The notes beneath the pieces were generated by a model. That model was not told the DNA's origin. It saw only the letters and a program-made list of their open reading frames with translations, and made no database searches. The position numbers and the translations under genes were made by a program. Of a DNA stretch of 64,000 nucleotides, positions 11,548-23,102 are shown in pieces. Each line of letters starts with the position of its first letter. Within the stretch, counting starts at the first letter, position 1. Origin of the DNA: Notospermus geniculatus (Eukaryota > Nemertea > Pilidiophora > Heteronemertea > Lineidae); contig NMRB01000705.1 of assembly GCA_002633025.1 (NCBI GenBank), forward strand, positions 157,569 through 221,568, in the 5' to 3' direction.

Positions 11548-11918
11548 GACTGGTACCCGGTCCTAACGATTTTACATCCGGCTTTTGCATATGTTAGGAC
11601 CGGGCATGCACATCGCGTTCGTGAATCTGATTGGTTGGTGCCAGCGAGGTGGTAAGTATAGGAACTATCATGTGTGATACCTTTTCTATTTTCACCCCCT
11701 TCGTGATTGGTGGATTTCCTGGGTCAAATGTAGGTCACCTTCCATCTGCATTCCGGTTTGTCACCCGTATTGAGAATTGAATAAATTTACATATTACATA
11801 AAATTTCCAAGTGACGTCACTGCCTGAATTCCACCACAAATGGCGGCCAATACAGGTCCCACCAAACAAGCCACGTCCGACTGCAGGACGCGGGTTGCTA
11901 GGATTAGGTACTAGTCTA
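11548..11918. mobile_element. Long-TSD (10 bp) DNA transposon, MULE-like
   Basis: TGCTGTCTTA occurs exactly at 11538-11547 and 11919-11928, bracketing 371 bp. The ends are imperfectly inverted: GACTGGTACCCGGTCCTAAC against the complement of GCTAGGATTAGGTACTAGTC. A TSD of 9-10 bp is characteristic of Mutator-like elements, which supports that placement only by analogy. No transposase is present. Confidence 0.55.
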
Positions 11919-11928
11919 TGCTGTCTTA

Positions 11929-12518
11929 GCAATGTTACTTTATCCGTGGAGCTTACACCAAGACAATGTAAGTGCAAAGATTTATTTTGAACAACTTCGG
12001 GGAGAAGTTCACAGTCAAGGACCCTCTGACATACACCTGTCTTGTCTATTTCCTGACTGGCATGATTTGGGAAATTGTATCTCTGCTCTGTGACATATCC
12101 TCTAGTACCTGAATTAACCCGATTCATTTGACTTCTCAATGTTTGGTTGCCAGGGCTCAGGATTAGCAATTTCGAAAGTGGAGACTCTCAAGGTCGCAGT
12201 TGATATTTTGCCATGTGACTGAACCAAAAGCTAACGACCCCTGAGAGTCAAAAGCCTTTCTTTTTAAGTAACTATGTAAAGGCTACATACATGTGTACTT
12301 GATACTCTTTGTCTCTGATCAGTAGATGGCCCTATTCCATGTAATTTGAATACATCAACTACTGATACTAATTTGAACCAGAGAATTGTCATTGCCGATT
12401 ATTTGGCGTCTGTTAATAGACTGCTGGCAATTTGATGAAGCAATTTTCATCTCAGATGTCAATGTAATATGTTCTTCTATTCTAGTCACTGTCGGGAATA
12501 AGGACAATAGAGACCTTA
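11929..12518. other. No supported feature
   Basis: The minus-strand 144-codon frame (11735-12169) straddles the transposon boundary, so it is not credible as a gene. Nothing else is visible. Confidence 0.5.
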
Positions 12519-12743
12519 AGATCCGTCACGTCGCCGTCGCCGTCCCCGTCGTGATTCCCATTGCTGCTTTCTACGTCATCAATTGATGGGGATCGGCGTG
12601 CCATCTATCGTTTTGCGGACGAACTGAGTATCGCGGACGTCAATTTTCTTTAGCACTTTTTCACGAGGCGGTCCGAACATCGCTAAGCCATGACGTTGTT
12701 TGCCCGCGACGGGGACGGTGACGGCGGTGTTACGGCCGGATCT
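12519..12743. mobile_element. GC-rich foldback element
   Basis: The ends AGATCCG and CGGATCT are followed by complementary subterminal blocks (CGCCGTCGCCGTCCCCGTCG against CGACGGGGACGGTGACGGCG). The element is 225 bp and CpG-rich compared with its AT-rich neighbours. No certain TSD is visible. Confidence 0.6.
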
Positions 12744-12779
12744 TCTCTAGTGCTTGGTCATGGTCCTTGGAGTATCTCT

Positions 12780-12863
12780 GTGATTTCAAAGTTGGTGTTA
12801 ACACAGTGTTTACAATGCTTTAATGCATTGTAAACACCGTGTTAACACCAACTATGAAATCAC
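12780..12863. repeat. 84-nt near-perfect hairpin
   Basis: GTGATTTC at the left pairs with GAAATCAC at the right, and complementarity continues through GTTGGTGTTAACAC to CAATGC around a TTTAAT loop. The stem is about 39 bp with two mismatches. A transcript would fold into a pre-microRNA-sized hairpin. A tiny MITE is the simpler explanation. Confidence 0.85.
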
Positions 12864-13534
12864 CCAACGCGGTAACCATTCTCTGTTCTTTGTTCAGAAG
12901 TGTCCAGAAAACTTAGTGGTGACTAAAAAGTTACGTACGTGTCAAGAAGACCATTTCATTACAGGTGGTCATCACGAATATAATTCTCCTACCTATAAAT
13001 CTTCTGTCCATGATAGTACTTATTCCTTCAATTTAATTGACCCATATATTTCACAACTGTCTCATCATCTTCGAGCAAAGTTACTGACCACTGAAAATGG
13101 GCCATTGTCACGCAGATTTGACTGCTAATTCACTGGGGTGGGTGGGGTACTGTTAGGAATTGAAAGGTGCTAATCTGCGTACTTTCCTCTGATATTGTCA
13201 ATTGAGAAACACGAGCTTTGCAACATGATACCTCCAGGGGAGCTATTGTGTCCTTTGAGGGGTGTCTAGACAGGTAGGAGATTGGAATGGAGAAGACGCA
13301 ATGCCCTTCATTGACAGGAAAGATAGGAAAAAATTTCTCGATTGATATTTTTCAAAATAAACGGCAAGTTAGTTATTCCAGTGATCTGAGGTAAAGAATC
13401 CAACCATTTTGTTGATTGTTGTTGCCATGGCTCAGGTAATGACATGACCATGTACCAGATCAAAAACAGTCCTGATAGTAAAAGAGTTCCTTGTAGCTGT
13501 TGCGGTTGAGAGAGTGAGGTGCAAATTGACAGTT
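12864..13534. other. No supported feature
   Basis: The 101-codon plus-strand frame (12823-13128) begins inside the hairpin and shows no family signature. No repeats are visible. Confidence 0.45.
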
Positions 13535-13845
13535 GGATAGATAGATAGATAATTTGAAGCTTCATAACCCTTTTTGGATCTTAAGCTTATACTATGGTGT
13601 GGAGTCCATGACAGGCTAACTGTCCACCTGTGTGGGGTCTTTTACTTGCCCTGGCATAGACACTCAGGTACAAGGGACCACAGCTTTGAGTCTCATCCGA
13701 CAGACTCTTCTATGTTCACAGCTTTTTCACATACATGTCCTTGCCGGGGATCGAACCCACGCGTTGACCCTGTTAGGATTGAAAGTCAAGCGTGTTAGAC
13801 CGCCCGACCACCAGACCAAGTTAGTGGCATAAGTCTGATTTATTG
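13535..13845 (-). mobile_element. tRNA-derived SINE, family 1
   Basis: On the minus strand a tRNA-like head at about 13740-13835 has an A-box-like TGGTCGGGCGGTCTAAC and a B box GGGTTCGATCCCC. A body follows (complement of TGTGGGGTCTTTTACTTGCC and CTCATCCGACAGACT), and the element ends in a (TATC)n tail at 13537-13556. Head, body and microsatellite tail are the canonical SINE layout. Pol III would transcribe it if the boxes work, and retrotransposition would need a partner LINE. Confidence 0.75.
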
Positions 13846-14208
13846 GTCTGAAGGTTGCAGGTTCAATTGGACAAAAATATGTGAATGTTTCTTCACAGCT
13901 GGCAGAAGTGGTAGCCTCTACCCTTGATCTGAAAGCGATGCAGCTGTGTGTTCTCAGGGAGCTGAGTGGCTCCATTGAAAGAAGAGACAAGGAGTGATAA
14001 AGAAAAACCCTTGAGCATGCTGGATTCTGGAAAGTTGCATTTTCATCTTTACTACTCTTGTTTCTTTACACCCAGAGTGAAAGGAATTATACCTGGTCTT
14101 TTGCCCAGCAGATATTTCCAACCAAACTATTTCCATGTGAAGAGGTGCATTTTAATTGCCAGGGATATGGGTCCATATAAAAAAAATTCAAGGTCTGTGA
14201 CATGACGC
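13846..14208. other. No supported feature
   Basis: Nothing is recognisable between the SINE and the following foldback. Confidence 0.4.
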
Positions 14209-14210
14209 TA

Positions 14211-14363
14211 GGGAGGTTTAGAAATCAAACGATCGATAAACATAAACTTTACGACAATATTATTTTTCATACCACACATTAACCAGATTTTATATTGCAT
14301 TTTCGGTACAAAAATAACGTTGTCATTAATGTTTATGTTTATCGTTTGATTTCTAAACCTCCC
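14211..14363. mobile_element. TA-flanked foldback MITE
   Basis: The 153-bp element has arms GGGAGGTTTAGAAATCAAAC and the reverse complement, pairing for about 37 bp with a 3-4 bp difference. TA lies directly outside both ends (14209-14210, 14364-14365), as in Tc1/mariner elements. Outside the TA, CATGACGC and GCGTCATG are also inverted, so an older element may surround it. Confidence 0.7.
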
Positions 14364-14507
14364 TACTACCATGGCGTCATGTACATTAATGCACTAGCAT
14401 CGTGCCATGATGATGCCATAATGATGCAGTGTTCTGTCATAAAGTGGTTAATCTAAATAATTATTTCACATCACACCATGAACTATTCAAAACTATTCGT
14501 CAGATAA

Positions 14508-14652
14508 TTTTTTTACCTTATAAATAAATTCAAATGATTCTGGATGTAAGTCAGATTGTCAGGTGAGACTTCCACAGAAATTTTTTTTTTTACCTTGCAA
14601 ATAAATTCAAATGATTCCGGACGTAAGTCAGATGGTCAGGCGAGACTTCCAC
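14508..14652 (+). repeat. Tandem duplication, period about 77 bp
   Basis: The block running from TTTTTTACCTT through AATAAATTCAAATGATTC to GAGACTTCCAC occurs twice, with about 6 substitutions. Confidence 0.85.
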
Positions 14653-15534
14653 TTCATCTTGACAACAACTGGTTTTTCTTCCTGCAGGCTCTGGTAGGCC
14701 CACTGGTATCAGCTCAGATGTCTTGCTCTTCAAACATAAGACCCGAGGGAGACAAACCTAAGATCTATTTCCATGGCTACAAAAAGCAGTTCAGACTGGT
14801 TGTCCTTTAGAAATCATGCTCACCTGAAATGAATGAACTAAAAACATGCGATGAAGTTTCTTTCAGTTCCAGTCTGTGATGATATTCGTTGTTCCCCGTG
14901 ACAACCGACATGGGACAAGACACTTGTGTCCATGTCCATGGCCATTACCTCCTGATAATTTCATGTTTACAATGTGATATGAATGCACCTGTGACCAATT
15001 ATTCCTTAATGGAGTGGAAGAATTTGTGTGGTCATGCTGGACAAGGCAATGTCACATCGCTAATTGTTGTATCCAATTCGCTAATTTAATGTCGTGTTGC
15101 TTTGCTGATAAAGATGTTTTGGGGTGTATTCATGAGAAGCAGATTTTGTGGTCTCAATACACGGCAACAGTTTGGACGCCATTGGAGAGCATTTCCAACA
15201 ATTAGACAATGTGCCTTATTAGGTCATCGACTCATAAGTCCTGATTTGACTCCCTCAGTTTGCATCATAGATTTTTGTCAGCACTCCTCCGAATGACAAG
15301 TTTTGCCTCACATCACCAGGTTATATCCCAATCTTGACACTAGAGGGTCTTGGGACGAGGTTCAACCAACACCCTCTAGTATCGTTCGAAGGTTACCATC
15401 TTGAAAAGTAGTGCAGCGGAAGGTTAAATGGAAAAATATCTACCAATTGTGATCAGGCTCCTAACGGTAACTCCATTAGGAGGAGTGATGCGGTCAAACA
15501 TGGCGGCGACTGGTCGATGACAGTGTCTATTTGT
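14653..15534. other. Mostly featureless; one small hairpin
   Basis: ACTAGAGGGT (15339-15348) and ACCCTCTAGT (15371-15380) are perfect 10-bp inverted arms. Otherwise no repeat or coding signal is visible. Confidence 0.45.
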
Positions 15535-15586
15535 GTAACGTAGTGGAGAAAATCGGCACTGTTGTAGAGTTTGGTTATATCCAACT

Positions 15587-15892
15587 CATCTTCGATAATC
15601 GAAGGGCGATCTGCTCACCACTGCGTTACATCGTACATCACCCTTCGAGAAATTGACCGGTCCGCGGCGTATCCGCTGCCTCTCGAAGAGGAGGCCAATC
15701 AGAACCGGTGTTGTAAAATTTCCTCGTGGTACAAATAGTGGTAGCGGAAGACCCGATATAAAGTGCAATATGATTGGTCGGCCGGTAAAGTTGGCTTTGT
15801 GCCAAGATACGCCGCGGACCGGTCTATTTCTCGAAGGGTGAAGTGCGATGTAACGCAGTGGTGAGTAGATCGCCCTTTGATTATCGAAGATG
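15587..15892. mobile_element. hAT-like foldback, 8-bp TSD ATCCAACT
   Basis: ATCCAACT occurs at 15579-15586 and 15893-15900. Between them, about 95-bp inverted arms begin CATCTTCGATAATC and run through GGGCGATCT, CACTGCGTTACATCG and ACCGGTCCGCGGCGTAT. An 8-bp TSD is typical of hAT and P elements, and the CA start favours hAT. Just upstream, 15535-15570 (GTGTAACGTAGTGGAGAAAA) looks like a decayed relative, and 29740-29800 is a single-arm relic. Confidence 0.75.
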
Positions 15893-16021
15893 ATCCAACT
15901 GAACAATGACATTTTTGCTTACGATCTTCAGTGTCAGCTGTAGCTTTACCAGTGCTCTGCAAGAAAAAAGGTGTTCTGGTCACGACTTGATTCCTGTAAA
16001 GGGCCTTGAACAAGTTTTTAG

Positions 16022-16211
16022 TTGGCATTACCATTAGGCCTGCCGGCGTATTCCAAATTCCATGGAATGGAAATCTGGCAAATCCTGATAATGAAGCAAT
16101 AGATGATTTGTGCAACAGACTCTTCTCTCAATTTGAACCTGACAATCTCATTGGATCATCCTTAAACCAGCATGACGCAGTTAAAGAAAAACCAATTCGA
16201 CAACACCCAGT
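16022..16211 (+). CDS. Candidate internal exon, unrecognised protein
   Basis: The open segment encodes a balanced, non-repetitive peptide including FQIPWNGNLANPDNEAIDDL and DLCNRLFSQFEPDNLIG. The possible 3' splice sites are AG at 16020-16021 or 16036-16037. The possible donor GTAAAT at 16212 leaves two bases of an incomplete codon. That phase fits the candidate exon at 35807. The pyrimidine tract is short and the donor context only moderate. I recognise no family, and an open frame of this size can arise by chance. Confidence 0.2.
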
Positions 16212-17047
16212 GTAAATGATGCTTCATTCCGAGAAGTTAACACGACTGAAGAGAGACAATTTATTTTAATCAGGTTAAAAATGAAGAGACAATTGTTGAG
16301 ATGTCTCGTTGATGAAGCTGAGTTAGTGTTGTTCAGGGACTTGATGATGAGTACCAGGAGGATTTTAAAGAGTTAGACTGATCTGCTTGTTTAAATTTGC
16401 CTGTCAGAATCTGGGGATAAAATTTGCAGTTATTTTGATAAGTCATCATATCAGGTGATGATTTGTGTTCATACCTATTGCTCAGGCGATGATGTCATGA
16501 AAATGGTGGAACAGCCATTTTTCAGTTACATGTAGGTTTAGTTTTATTGGAAGTCACATTCCAGTATTAAGATTCCTGCTGGAGATAAATCTATGTGTTA
16601 CAGTCATTGTGCAATCTTGGTAAGTTGCATCATGGAATTCGAGATCTGGAATGTATAAGTATTGCCCTCCTGATGTCTGGAATCCAGCGTGTTGGGTAAT
16701 GCTCAGAATGCTTTCATTTGGGTTCACGTCTAGTTCAACCTGCTGTGCCTCCGGAGGAGTTCATGCTAATTCATCAGCAGGCTTTCGCTTCAAAAGTTTT
16801 TAAGTCATACTTGGCATTTCTGAGTAAATTTGTAACGAGGGACATATGGGGCCGATATGTAAATTCTGGTTTTGTCTTGTTGAAACGCTCTGCTAAGAAT
16901 AAATTACAAAGTGCTATCGCTTCAAAAATGAGAAGGTGTAGGAGAAAATAGCTGACACTATGCTATGAAAGTGTTTTGTTGCATTAAGTCAGAATTGCTC
17001 ATGTAAATAGGAGTGTCCCTTTGAGGGTCTAGGAGCAAGCCAATAAC
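16212..17047. other. No supported feature
   Basis: Apart from a 77-codon frame at 16718-16951 with no recognisable signature, nothing is visible. Confidence 0.45.
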
Positions 17048-17162
17048 CAGGGGCCTATTTCATAAAGTGACTTTAAGCTAATGGCACCATTAACTTCAAT
17101 GCAATTTCCATTTGGTTAAAGGTATCAACATTAGCTAAGTCGCTTTATGAAACAGGCCCCTG
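17048..17162. mobile_element. CAGGGGCCT foldback MITE, copy 1
   Basis: The 115-bp element has ends CAGGGGCCTATTTCATAAAG and CTTTATGAAACAGGCCCCTG. Internal blocks (GCTAATGG..., ...TTAGCTAAG) also pair. Two further copies at 41591-41704 and 42643-42756 have the interior in the opposite orientation. Confidence 0.85.
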
Positions 17163-17427
17163 AAGTGAGACTTATTACAAGTTGTCAACTGTTCACTCTA
17201 TGAATCATGATTAACCAAATGGAGAGCCCTTTGGCAAATGAGTAGATGTCAAGGAAATTGAAACTGATAATCTGACAAATAAATTTTTATCGAAAAGGTC
17301 ACCAACTGCCAACAAGTAGGAGTGTTCTTGCTGTGATGTAACTATACAACCTGTAAAATCAATAGTTTTTCTGAGGTTGTAGAAGCTACTTTAAGATTCA
17401 GTATTTACTCCAGTTTCTTTGGCTGAC

Positions 17428-17787
17428 ATTCATAAAAGCTAGCAAATGCTTTTACTTAAAGCTTTGTAGTGCATCTACATTGGGCCTCCCTGTGCAGATC
17501 TTAAAGGAGCTCGACGTCCAAGTTGTAAACAAACTGGTTTGTTTACAAACAGTGGCCAGCAAACTAGTTTTATTCCTTCGTGAAGGTGGCAGCACCAGTA
17601 GCGCCCCGTGATCGTTAGACTGGTGCCCGGTCCAATGCAACTCACTCACGATATTCACGTCAGTACATATCACCGACAATAGGTGGCAGCACCGCAGGCG
17701 TCGCGTGGATAGAGAACCAGTGAGTGAGTGTTTACAACTTGGACGTCCAGCTCCTTTAAGTAAAAGTATTTGTGAACTTTTATGAAT
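17428..17787. mobile_element. ATTCATAAAAG foldback split by a TTAA MITE
   Basis: Left arm ATTCATAAAAG...GCAAATGCTTTTACTT pairs with right arm AGTAAAAGTATTTGTGAACTTTTATGAAT. Between the arms sits the complete TTAA element 17515-17755. Removing it with one TTAA rejoins GCAGATC-TTAA-GTAAAAG, giving a roughly 115-bp foldback like those at 38371-38602. The foldback is therefore the older of the two. Confidence 0.65.
17515..17755 (-). mobile_element. TTAA-flanked MITE, family B (AGGAG), copy 1
   Basis: The 241-bp element has TTAA at 17511-17514 and 17756-17759. The termini AGGAGCTCGACGTCCAAGTT and ACTTGGACGTCCAGCTCCT are inverted. The interior carries GTTTGTTTAC palindromes and GGTGGCAGCACC at two places. 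Sister copies are at 40683-40922 and 49901-50150, with a half copy at 41868-41970; they lie in the opposite orientation. An open frame of about 70 codons is shared by the copies, but it sits in conserved repeat sequence and has no known domain. Confidence 0.85.
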
Positions 17788-20145
17788 ATACCAGACATTG
17801 TCTTGGCTTCATCATACTATAAGAAGTTTGATGTACTTTATGATATCTTATGATGTAACTGCTTGAATTATGTTTTGTGCCATTACACAGGCCAGGTTTT
17901 GTGATCATGTAAAAATGCAGACTCAATCGTGTAATGATGTCTCATATGCCAAATTTATGAGCACATTTGTGGTGTGATATCGTCATATAAGTGCACCAGA
18001 TGGCTTATACATCATGATTCTTAGCATGGCTAACCATGAGCTAAATTACTAGACAAGGCAATCGGCGTGTTCGGTTCCCCTTTTGAGCCAATTCGTGGTA
18101 AACCATGGCTCATGAGTGCATTCTGTTGGGATGTAATAATGGAGGGTTTCGGTTATTGGTTGAATATTTGATGCAACACAGTTTTTGCATGACTAACTAC
18201 ATCTTGAATTAGTTCAGCATTGAGAGATCTGCCTTCAGTTCACTCATGCAGGAAAATCATTGGAAGGTAAGAGCTAAGTCGGTATACTAGCTGCTTTGTC
18301 AATTTGATAGAAAGTGTATAAGTAATTGGCTTTCAGTCTTCTTGTTGTGTGGTTGGATGACGTTTTTTGTGCACTTCTCATCTAATGAGAGGAAGCAACA
18401 ACAAGTCAAGTTGCTAATCCCCTTTATAGATTGGGAACTTAAGACCATTCATCTGTGGCCAACCCATTGATTGATGATCTGTTTCAAAATAGAGGTCTCA
18501 TTCAATAGATTTGTTGTCGCTTAGAAAATGTTTGCTGCCAAGAGGAATATAATTGAGGAGTTGGTGAAAATTTAGCTACATGTATTTCATGAGGAACTTT
18601 TCCTGTGTGAAGTATTATAAAACTTGGTCCCACCCAATTGGGCAAATTAATATTTTTGGCATTACAGATGTACATTCAGTGCCAACTTAAGGTGGATCAG
18701 TCACCCAGTCATGCTATCAATATAGATCTAATAAATCGATACAAATACCAGTTTAATGACCCATAGATCATGTTCGACTGTCAGAAATTGAATCACTCTT
18801 GATAAGAATTGATATGTGGTGAAGAATTTGATCTGTTTTTCCGTTTACAAACTGCTTTTGATATGATCAAGTTCAGTGAGACGGAAATTCAAAGATACCT
18901 AATATTTTGATATTCATTGCTTTCATGACCTGTATGAACCACCCTACTGAATCTTATGATATTTATTGCCCATAACATCAGGTTCATCAGTCAACAAGTA
19001 ATTTGTTGGCAATGAAGGTTTATCATTTTCTCCTCTCTTTCTCAGATTAGGCTAAAGTTCCTTCACATCACATTTTCTGTTGGTTAAAAAACTCTACTGA
19101 CTGTTAGTTTGTTGCTACAGGTCACAATGCTCTAGAGCGCTGTAATCAACTGCTTGTTTACCAGCAAACCGTAATGTTTACTTCAGCATTGAGCATATTA
19201 ATAACAGAAAGGTATTCATGACCTGTACATTATTATTTACAAAGTCAAATCTATTTTCTACCTGACTGTGTTTGATGATATTGGCTAACCATTCCTTTAT
19301 CTTCAATTGCCTCTATTAACATGCCTCCAGGATAGGGGACATTTTTGAGTTCAGTGAAATGAAATTAGATATGTTTGCTATAAATCGATAAATGACTCCT
19401 GTTAAGTTCATGTACTTGAATACAAACATCTTTAAAAACTTTTAGAACTCCTCATGTGAGAGCTATGCATGGCTCTAAGGCACTTCATCGAAAAATTTTC
19501 ATCAAAATTTTGTGTTCTAGAAGTCATTTGACATTCCATCGCACCTTCAATGCATACAATATCAATCAGTGTAAATGAAGTGTATTAAGTAAGTGCAGGG
19601 GAGTAAAATACTTGCGATTAAATTATTCATACAATAGAAAAAACAAGAATGGAGAATGTTTACTTGCTAGACACTTTGATCACACTGATATGCGCGGTGA
19701 GGGAAGTTTTCAATGCATTTGTCAATAATATCAAAACAGTTTGATGTATGATTTGATCAAATTAGACAAATTATTGAGGGTTGTGAACGGTGTTTTGTTT
19801 CTTCTGGTTTCAAATTAGAATGGGATCTTGCCATAATTTTATTGAGCCTTGCAATTATAGTGTAAATGAAAACTTTCTCCAGGGGTTGATATGAAATTCA
19901 GTCGTTTATCAGGCCATTCAGGTGAGAAGTCATGGTTCAATACGAAACCACCCTTTGGTGTAGAATTTCAAGGCTCCAGGCACTTTTCATTACTAAACCT
20001 AGCGGTTGCCTTATTGATATGGGTCTTCCTGATTTCTTCTAGAGCATATGACTATGCTAGCAGCAAAACCTGCACCTGCGCTATGAAAGATGGAGATGAA
20101 CAGGTCAGTTACCATTTCCAGTCCGAGCACCTCAGGGAGAGGTTC
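17788..20145. other. Long featureless AT-rich interval
   Basis: About 2.4 kb shows no inverted or tandem repeats that I can see and no open frame worth reporting. It is the longest apparently transposon-free stretch of the left half. Confidence 0.5.
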
Positions 20146-20147
20146 TA

Positions 20148-20721
20148 CAGGGTGTTTTAAAAAAAAAGTTGTCATCTCTAAAACATCTCCTGGAACCCAA
20201 ACCAGTGAATATTTTTGGCTCAGATTTGGTATGTTGATAGGTCTGGATGTACGGAGGAGCTGGAGAAAATTTGGCTCCGACCGGTTCATGCGTAGATGAA
20301 AACGAGGCCTCGGACTGAGAAGGTGCGAAATGCAAAAAAAACCAAAGATCAGAAAGCAATGAAACATTTACAACGCATTTCATTTGTTGCGTATGTACAG
20401 AATTTACCAGGCATGCCATGATTACTGGAATCTATGGCCAGCATGGTCCCTTCAGAGTTCCCTTCAGCCCAATCGTTGAAATGTCCTCAGTGCATTTACA
20501 TCATCATGGTTCTTTTATTGTTTTGGAGGAAAACTGCATTTCGGACCCTTTTACTTTTAGGGTCACCGTTCCGTTATAACAAGCCATCAACATACGAACA
20601 TTACATGAACATTATGAGTATGTCTATACCTAACAGCTTACAAAATCTGAGCCAAAAATATTCATGGGTTTGGGTTCTAGGAGATATTTTAGAGATGACA
20701 ACTTTTTTTTGAAACACCCTG
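20148..20721. mobile_element. Mariner/Tc1-like MITE, TA TSD
   Basis: The 574-bp element is bounded by TA at 20146-20147 and 20722-20723. The termini CAGGGTGTTTTAAAAAAAAA and TTTTTTTTGAAACACCCTG are followed by about 80 bp of matched arms (GTTGTCATCTCTAAAA, CCAAACCCATGAATATTTTT-type blocks). TA targets and short CAG(G) termini fit Tc1/mariner. The interior has no D,D,D/E transposase frame, so it is non-autonomous. Confidence 0.75.
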
Positions 20722-20726
20722 TAGTA

Positions 20727-20942
20727 GGTATCCGCCACAGGTTACTGACAATTACGTGCGCCCGTAACCCTGCATGCGCTGTGCACTGGTCTTCTCATAG
20801 TCGTAGTTGTCGGTAATCAGTGGATCTAATAGGTATCCGCCATGGATTACTGACGACTACATAGGACTACGATAAGCACAGTGTACAACGCATGCATGTA
20901 GTTACTGCCACACGTAGTCGTCAGTAACTTGTGGCCGATACC
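20727..20942. repeat. Twin foldback, GGTATCCGCCA units
   Basis: Two adjacent foldbacks of about 105 bp each open with GGTATCCGCCA(C/T)(A/G)G(G/A)TTACTGAC. The outermost ends also pair (GGTATCCGCCACAGGTTACT against AGTAACTTGTGGCCGATACC). The first half closes with GTAGTTGTCGGTAATCAGTGG. The block lies only 5 bp from the mariner-like element. Confidence 0.7.
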
Positions 20943-21124
20943 TCATAGTACATCATGCCGTGCATTATGGTACTATGCATTATAAGTTGCCTGGATGAGT
21001 CATCACTCAAGCCCAGTTCTCAGGCTCTCCATTCATGGTGCATTTGCAATTAAAATGATGCTCGACAGTTGAAGCAGAGTCTTTTCTAGTCACATGCCCA
21101 ACATTTAATTTGGGATCCCAAGAT

Positions 21125-21237
21125 CAACCTCGTCCCCAGGGGTTCACTCAGACAACCTCGGACCACTCACTCACTAAGCGTCGACCCAGAGCCCAGGAGC
21201 GCACCAACCCCTGGGTATACGAGGTTGTCCCCAGATC
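21125..21237. mobile_element. Foldback, CAACCTCG...CGAGGTTG
   Basis: CAACCTCGTCCCCAGGGGTT pairs with AACCCCTGGGTATACGAGGTTG with one 2-3 nt bulge. The element is 113 bp with no certain TSD. Confidence 0.65.
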
Positions 21238-23102
21238 TCTTGTTTTCATCTGTCCCACAGAATTCTCTGCATGAGGGGAACTCCTTTAGTCTTTAAAGGA
21301 GTTTTGTGAACAAATAATTCCCTTGATCTTTAAAGGAGTTTTAAAGGTTTTCTACCAGCTTTGCAGAATGAGCAATTTTTCTCCTGCACGAAGGAATGGT
21401 TTAATATTTCATATCGCTATCAGAATTTTTGATTCCATTTGATACTGATACCTGCTTTCTCTTGTCAGATGCAACTGTTGCTGGAGGCTCAATATTCTGC
21501 TTGTAGTGGATATCATTATTCTATCTCGGTGGATTCTGAACCATTCAGCCAAAATTGTGCTCTGAGACCTTAGTTACGTCATTGGCTTACTGCAAAAACT
21601 CAAAAACAAGGAAAGAGGACCGATCTTCAAACTAGAAAGTCACATTTTTGTGCTGATTGTTATCTGCTCTCCAACGAAAGCTCAAACTACGTCTCTATTT
21701 AGTGTCTAATGGAAGCAGCAGTTGCCACTTTTACGTCAGCAATGTTTCGTATGTTTAAACAATAAACTGTCACAACAACCTGCGCAAGAAACATTTTGCT
21801 GGCTGATCAATGTGCATCACTTGCAAATTTTTCCTGTGTATAGAGAGTTCTGTATCTGATATAAATGGAACTGTGATTTTTGAGCATGGCTGCCACTACC
21901 AGCTGTTATCGCTGGTGTCTCCTCGAAGTTATGCCCACAAAACATAATCATCGTCCTTTTCCGAGATGGGTATAGATTGTAGTGCATTGAACGTGAGGGC
22001 ATATCCTCCTGTTCATTCAGACCCCATCTCACTATCTGTAACTTCATTCATAAACCACCAAAACCGATGTCTTTGGTCTGCCTCCATTGTTGGTCCTCCT
22101 TGGACAACTTCACTAAAGTGGGCACATATAAGCATGGATGACTTGGTGTATATCTTCCCAATTTTCCATTCATTGTGACAGAAACAATGGGGATCCTAGC
22201 TATGATAGAGGGCAGCACACCGAAACCCGGTCCTATACAATGGACACCTTTTGTGTGGGAAATTGATCAGGACCGGGATGTCAGTTTCATTTCAATAGTT
22301 TTAACCACTAGTGACACCTATTGAGGCAATGAGCTAGGGTTCACGTTCTTTTGGCCCACCTCATTGGCCAATGGAGCTGGTAAATATCTAAAATGATTTA
22401 TCAGATTGGAGAAATTCGCTCAAAGGATTATTTTCATCTAAACTGCTAAATTCAGTTGCATCCCAATCCAACTGCTTTGAACACAAACATCCAACTTTCT
22501 GTGGGAGACCACAGATGACGCAGCAGTCCTTCACTCTGTTCCTTTGATCTTCACCTGCCGCATCAAGCAATTACCCTTAAGTTTTCCCCTTCTTTACAAA
22601 AGGAACCATTCTCAGCTTGAACACTTACTAGGAATAAAAATTGCCTTTGATTTTGCTTTCAGAGGGCAATTGTCAGCAAGTGGTGGAGGTCTTCTGGCAT
22701 CTTACCTTCCCCGTTTAAAGCTCAGTGTAATTGAAGTACTTCATGTTGAGAACTTCACCACCTTGGCATCAGCCCCAGTTTGATCTTTGAAATGGGTGCT
22801 TTTTTATTGGGGGATAATTGTTGGCTTAAGTTTATGGTTCACTTCTGAATCAACAAGTTCGATTCTTAGATTCTTCTTTGTGCTACCCGAAATACCTCAT
22901 CTAAACAGCTATACCTGTGTAAATAAAAACTCAACAACAGAGATAAATGTCGGCTACTGTGGTGAATGATGAGGGAATCTGGATGACAAAATGTCAGGTG
23001 TTACTTGCTGCTATGGAAAAACTTTTTACACCTAAACTTTTCACACCTTCCTGTTTTTTCAGGATTTCTTCATTTATAGCTGTTAATCCACAATAAGGAT
23101 CC
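21238..23102. other. No supported gene; two small palindromes
   Basis: AACTCCTTTAG...TTTAAAGGAGTT near 21270-21306 and CCCGGTCCTA...AGGACCGGG near 22227-22277 are short inverted repeats. A good acceptor-like TTTGCTTTCAG lies at 22655-22665, but the frame after it has no convincing donor. Confidence 0.45.

Noticed and set aside
22227-22277. CCCGGTCCTA...AGGACCGGG as a transposon
   Set aside because: The inverted arms are only about 9 bp and no flanking duplication is visible.
22655-22783. Exon after the good acceptor TTTGCTTTCAG
   Set aside because: The following frame stops after about 40 codons with no acceptable donor and no recognisable peptide.
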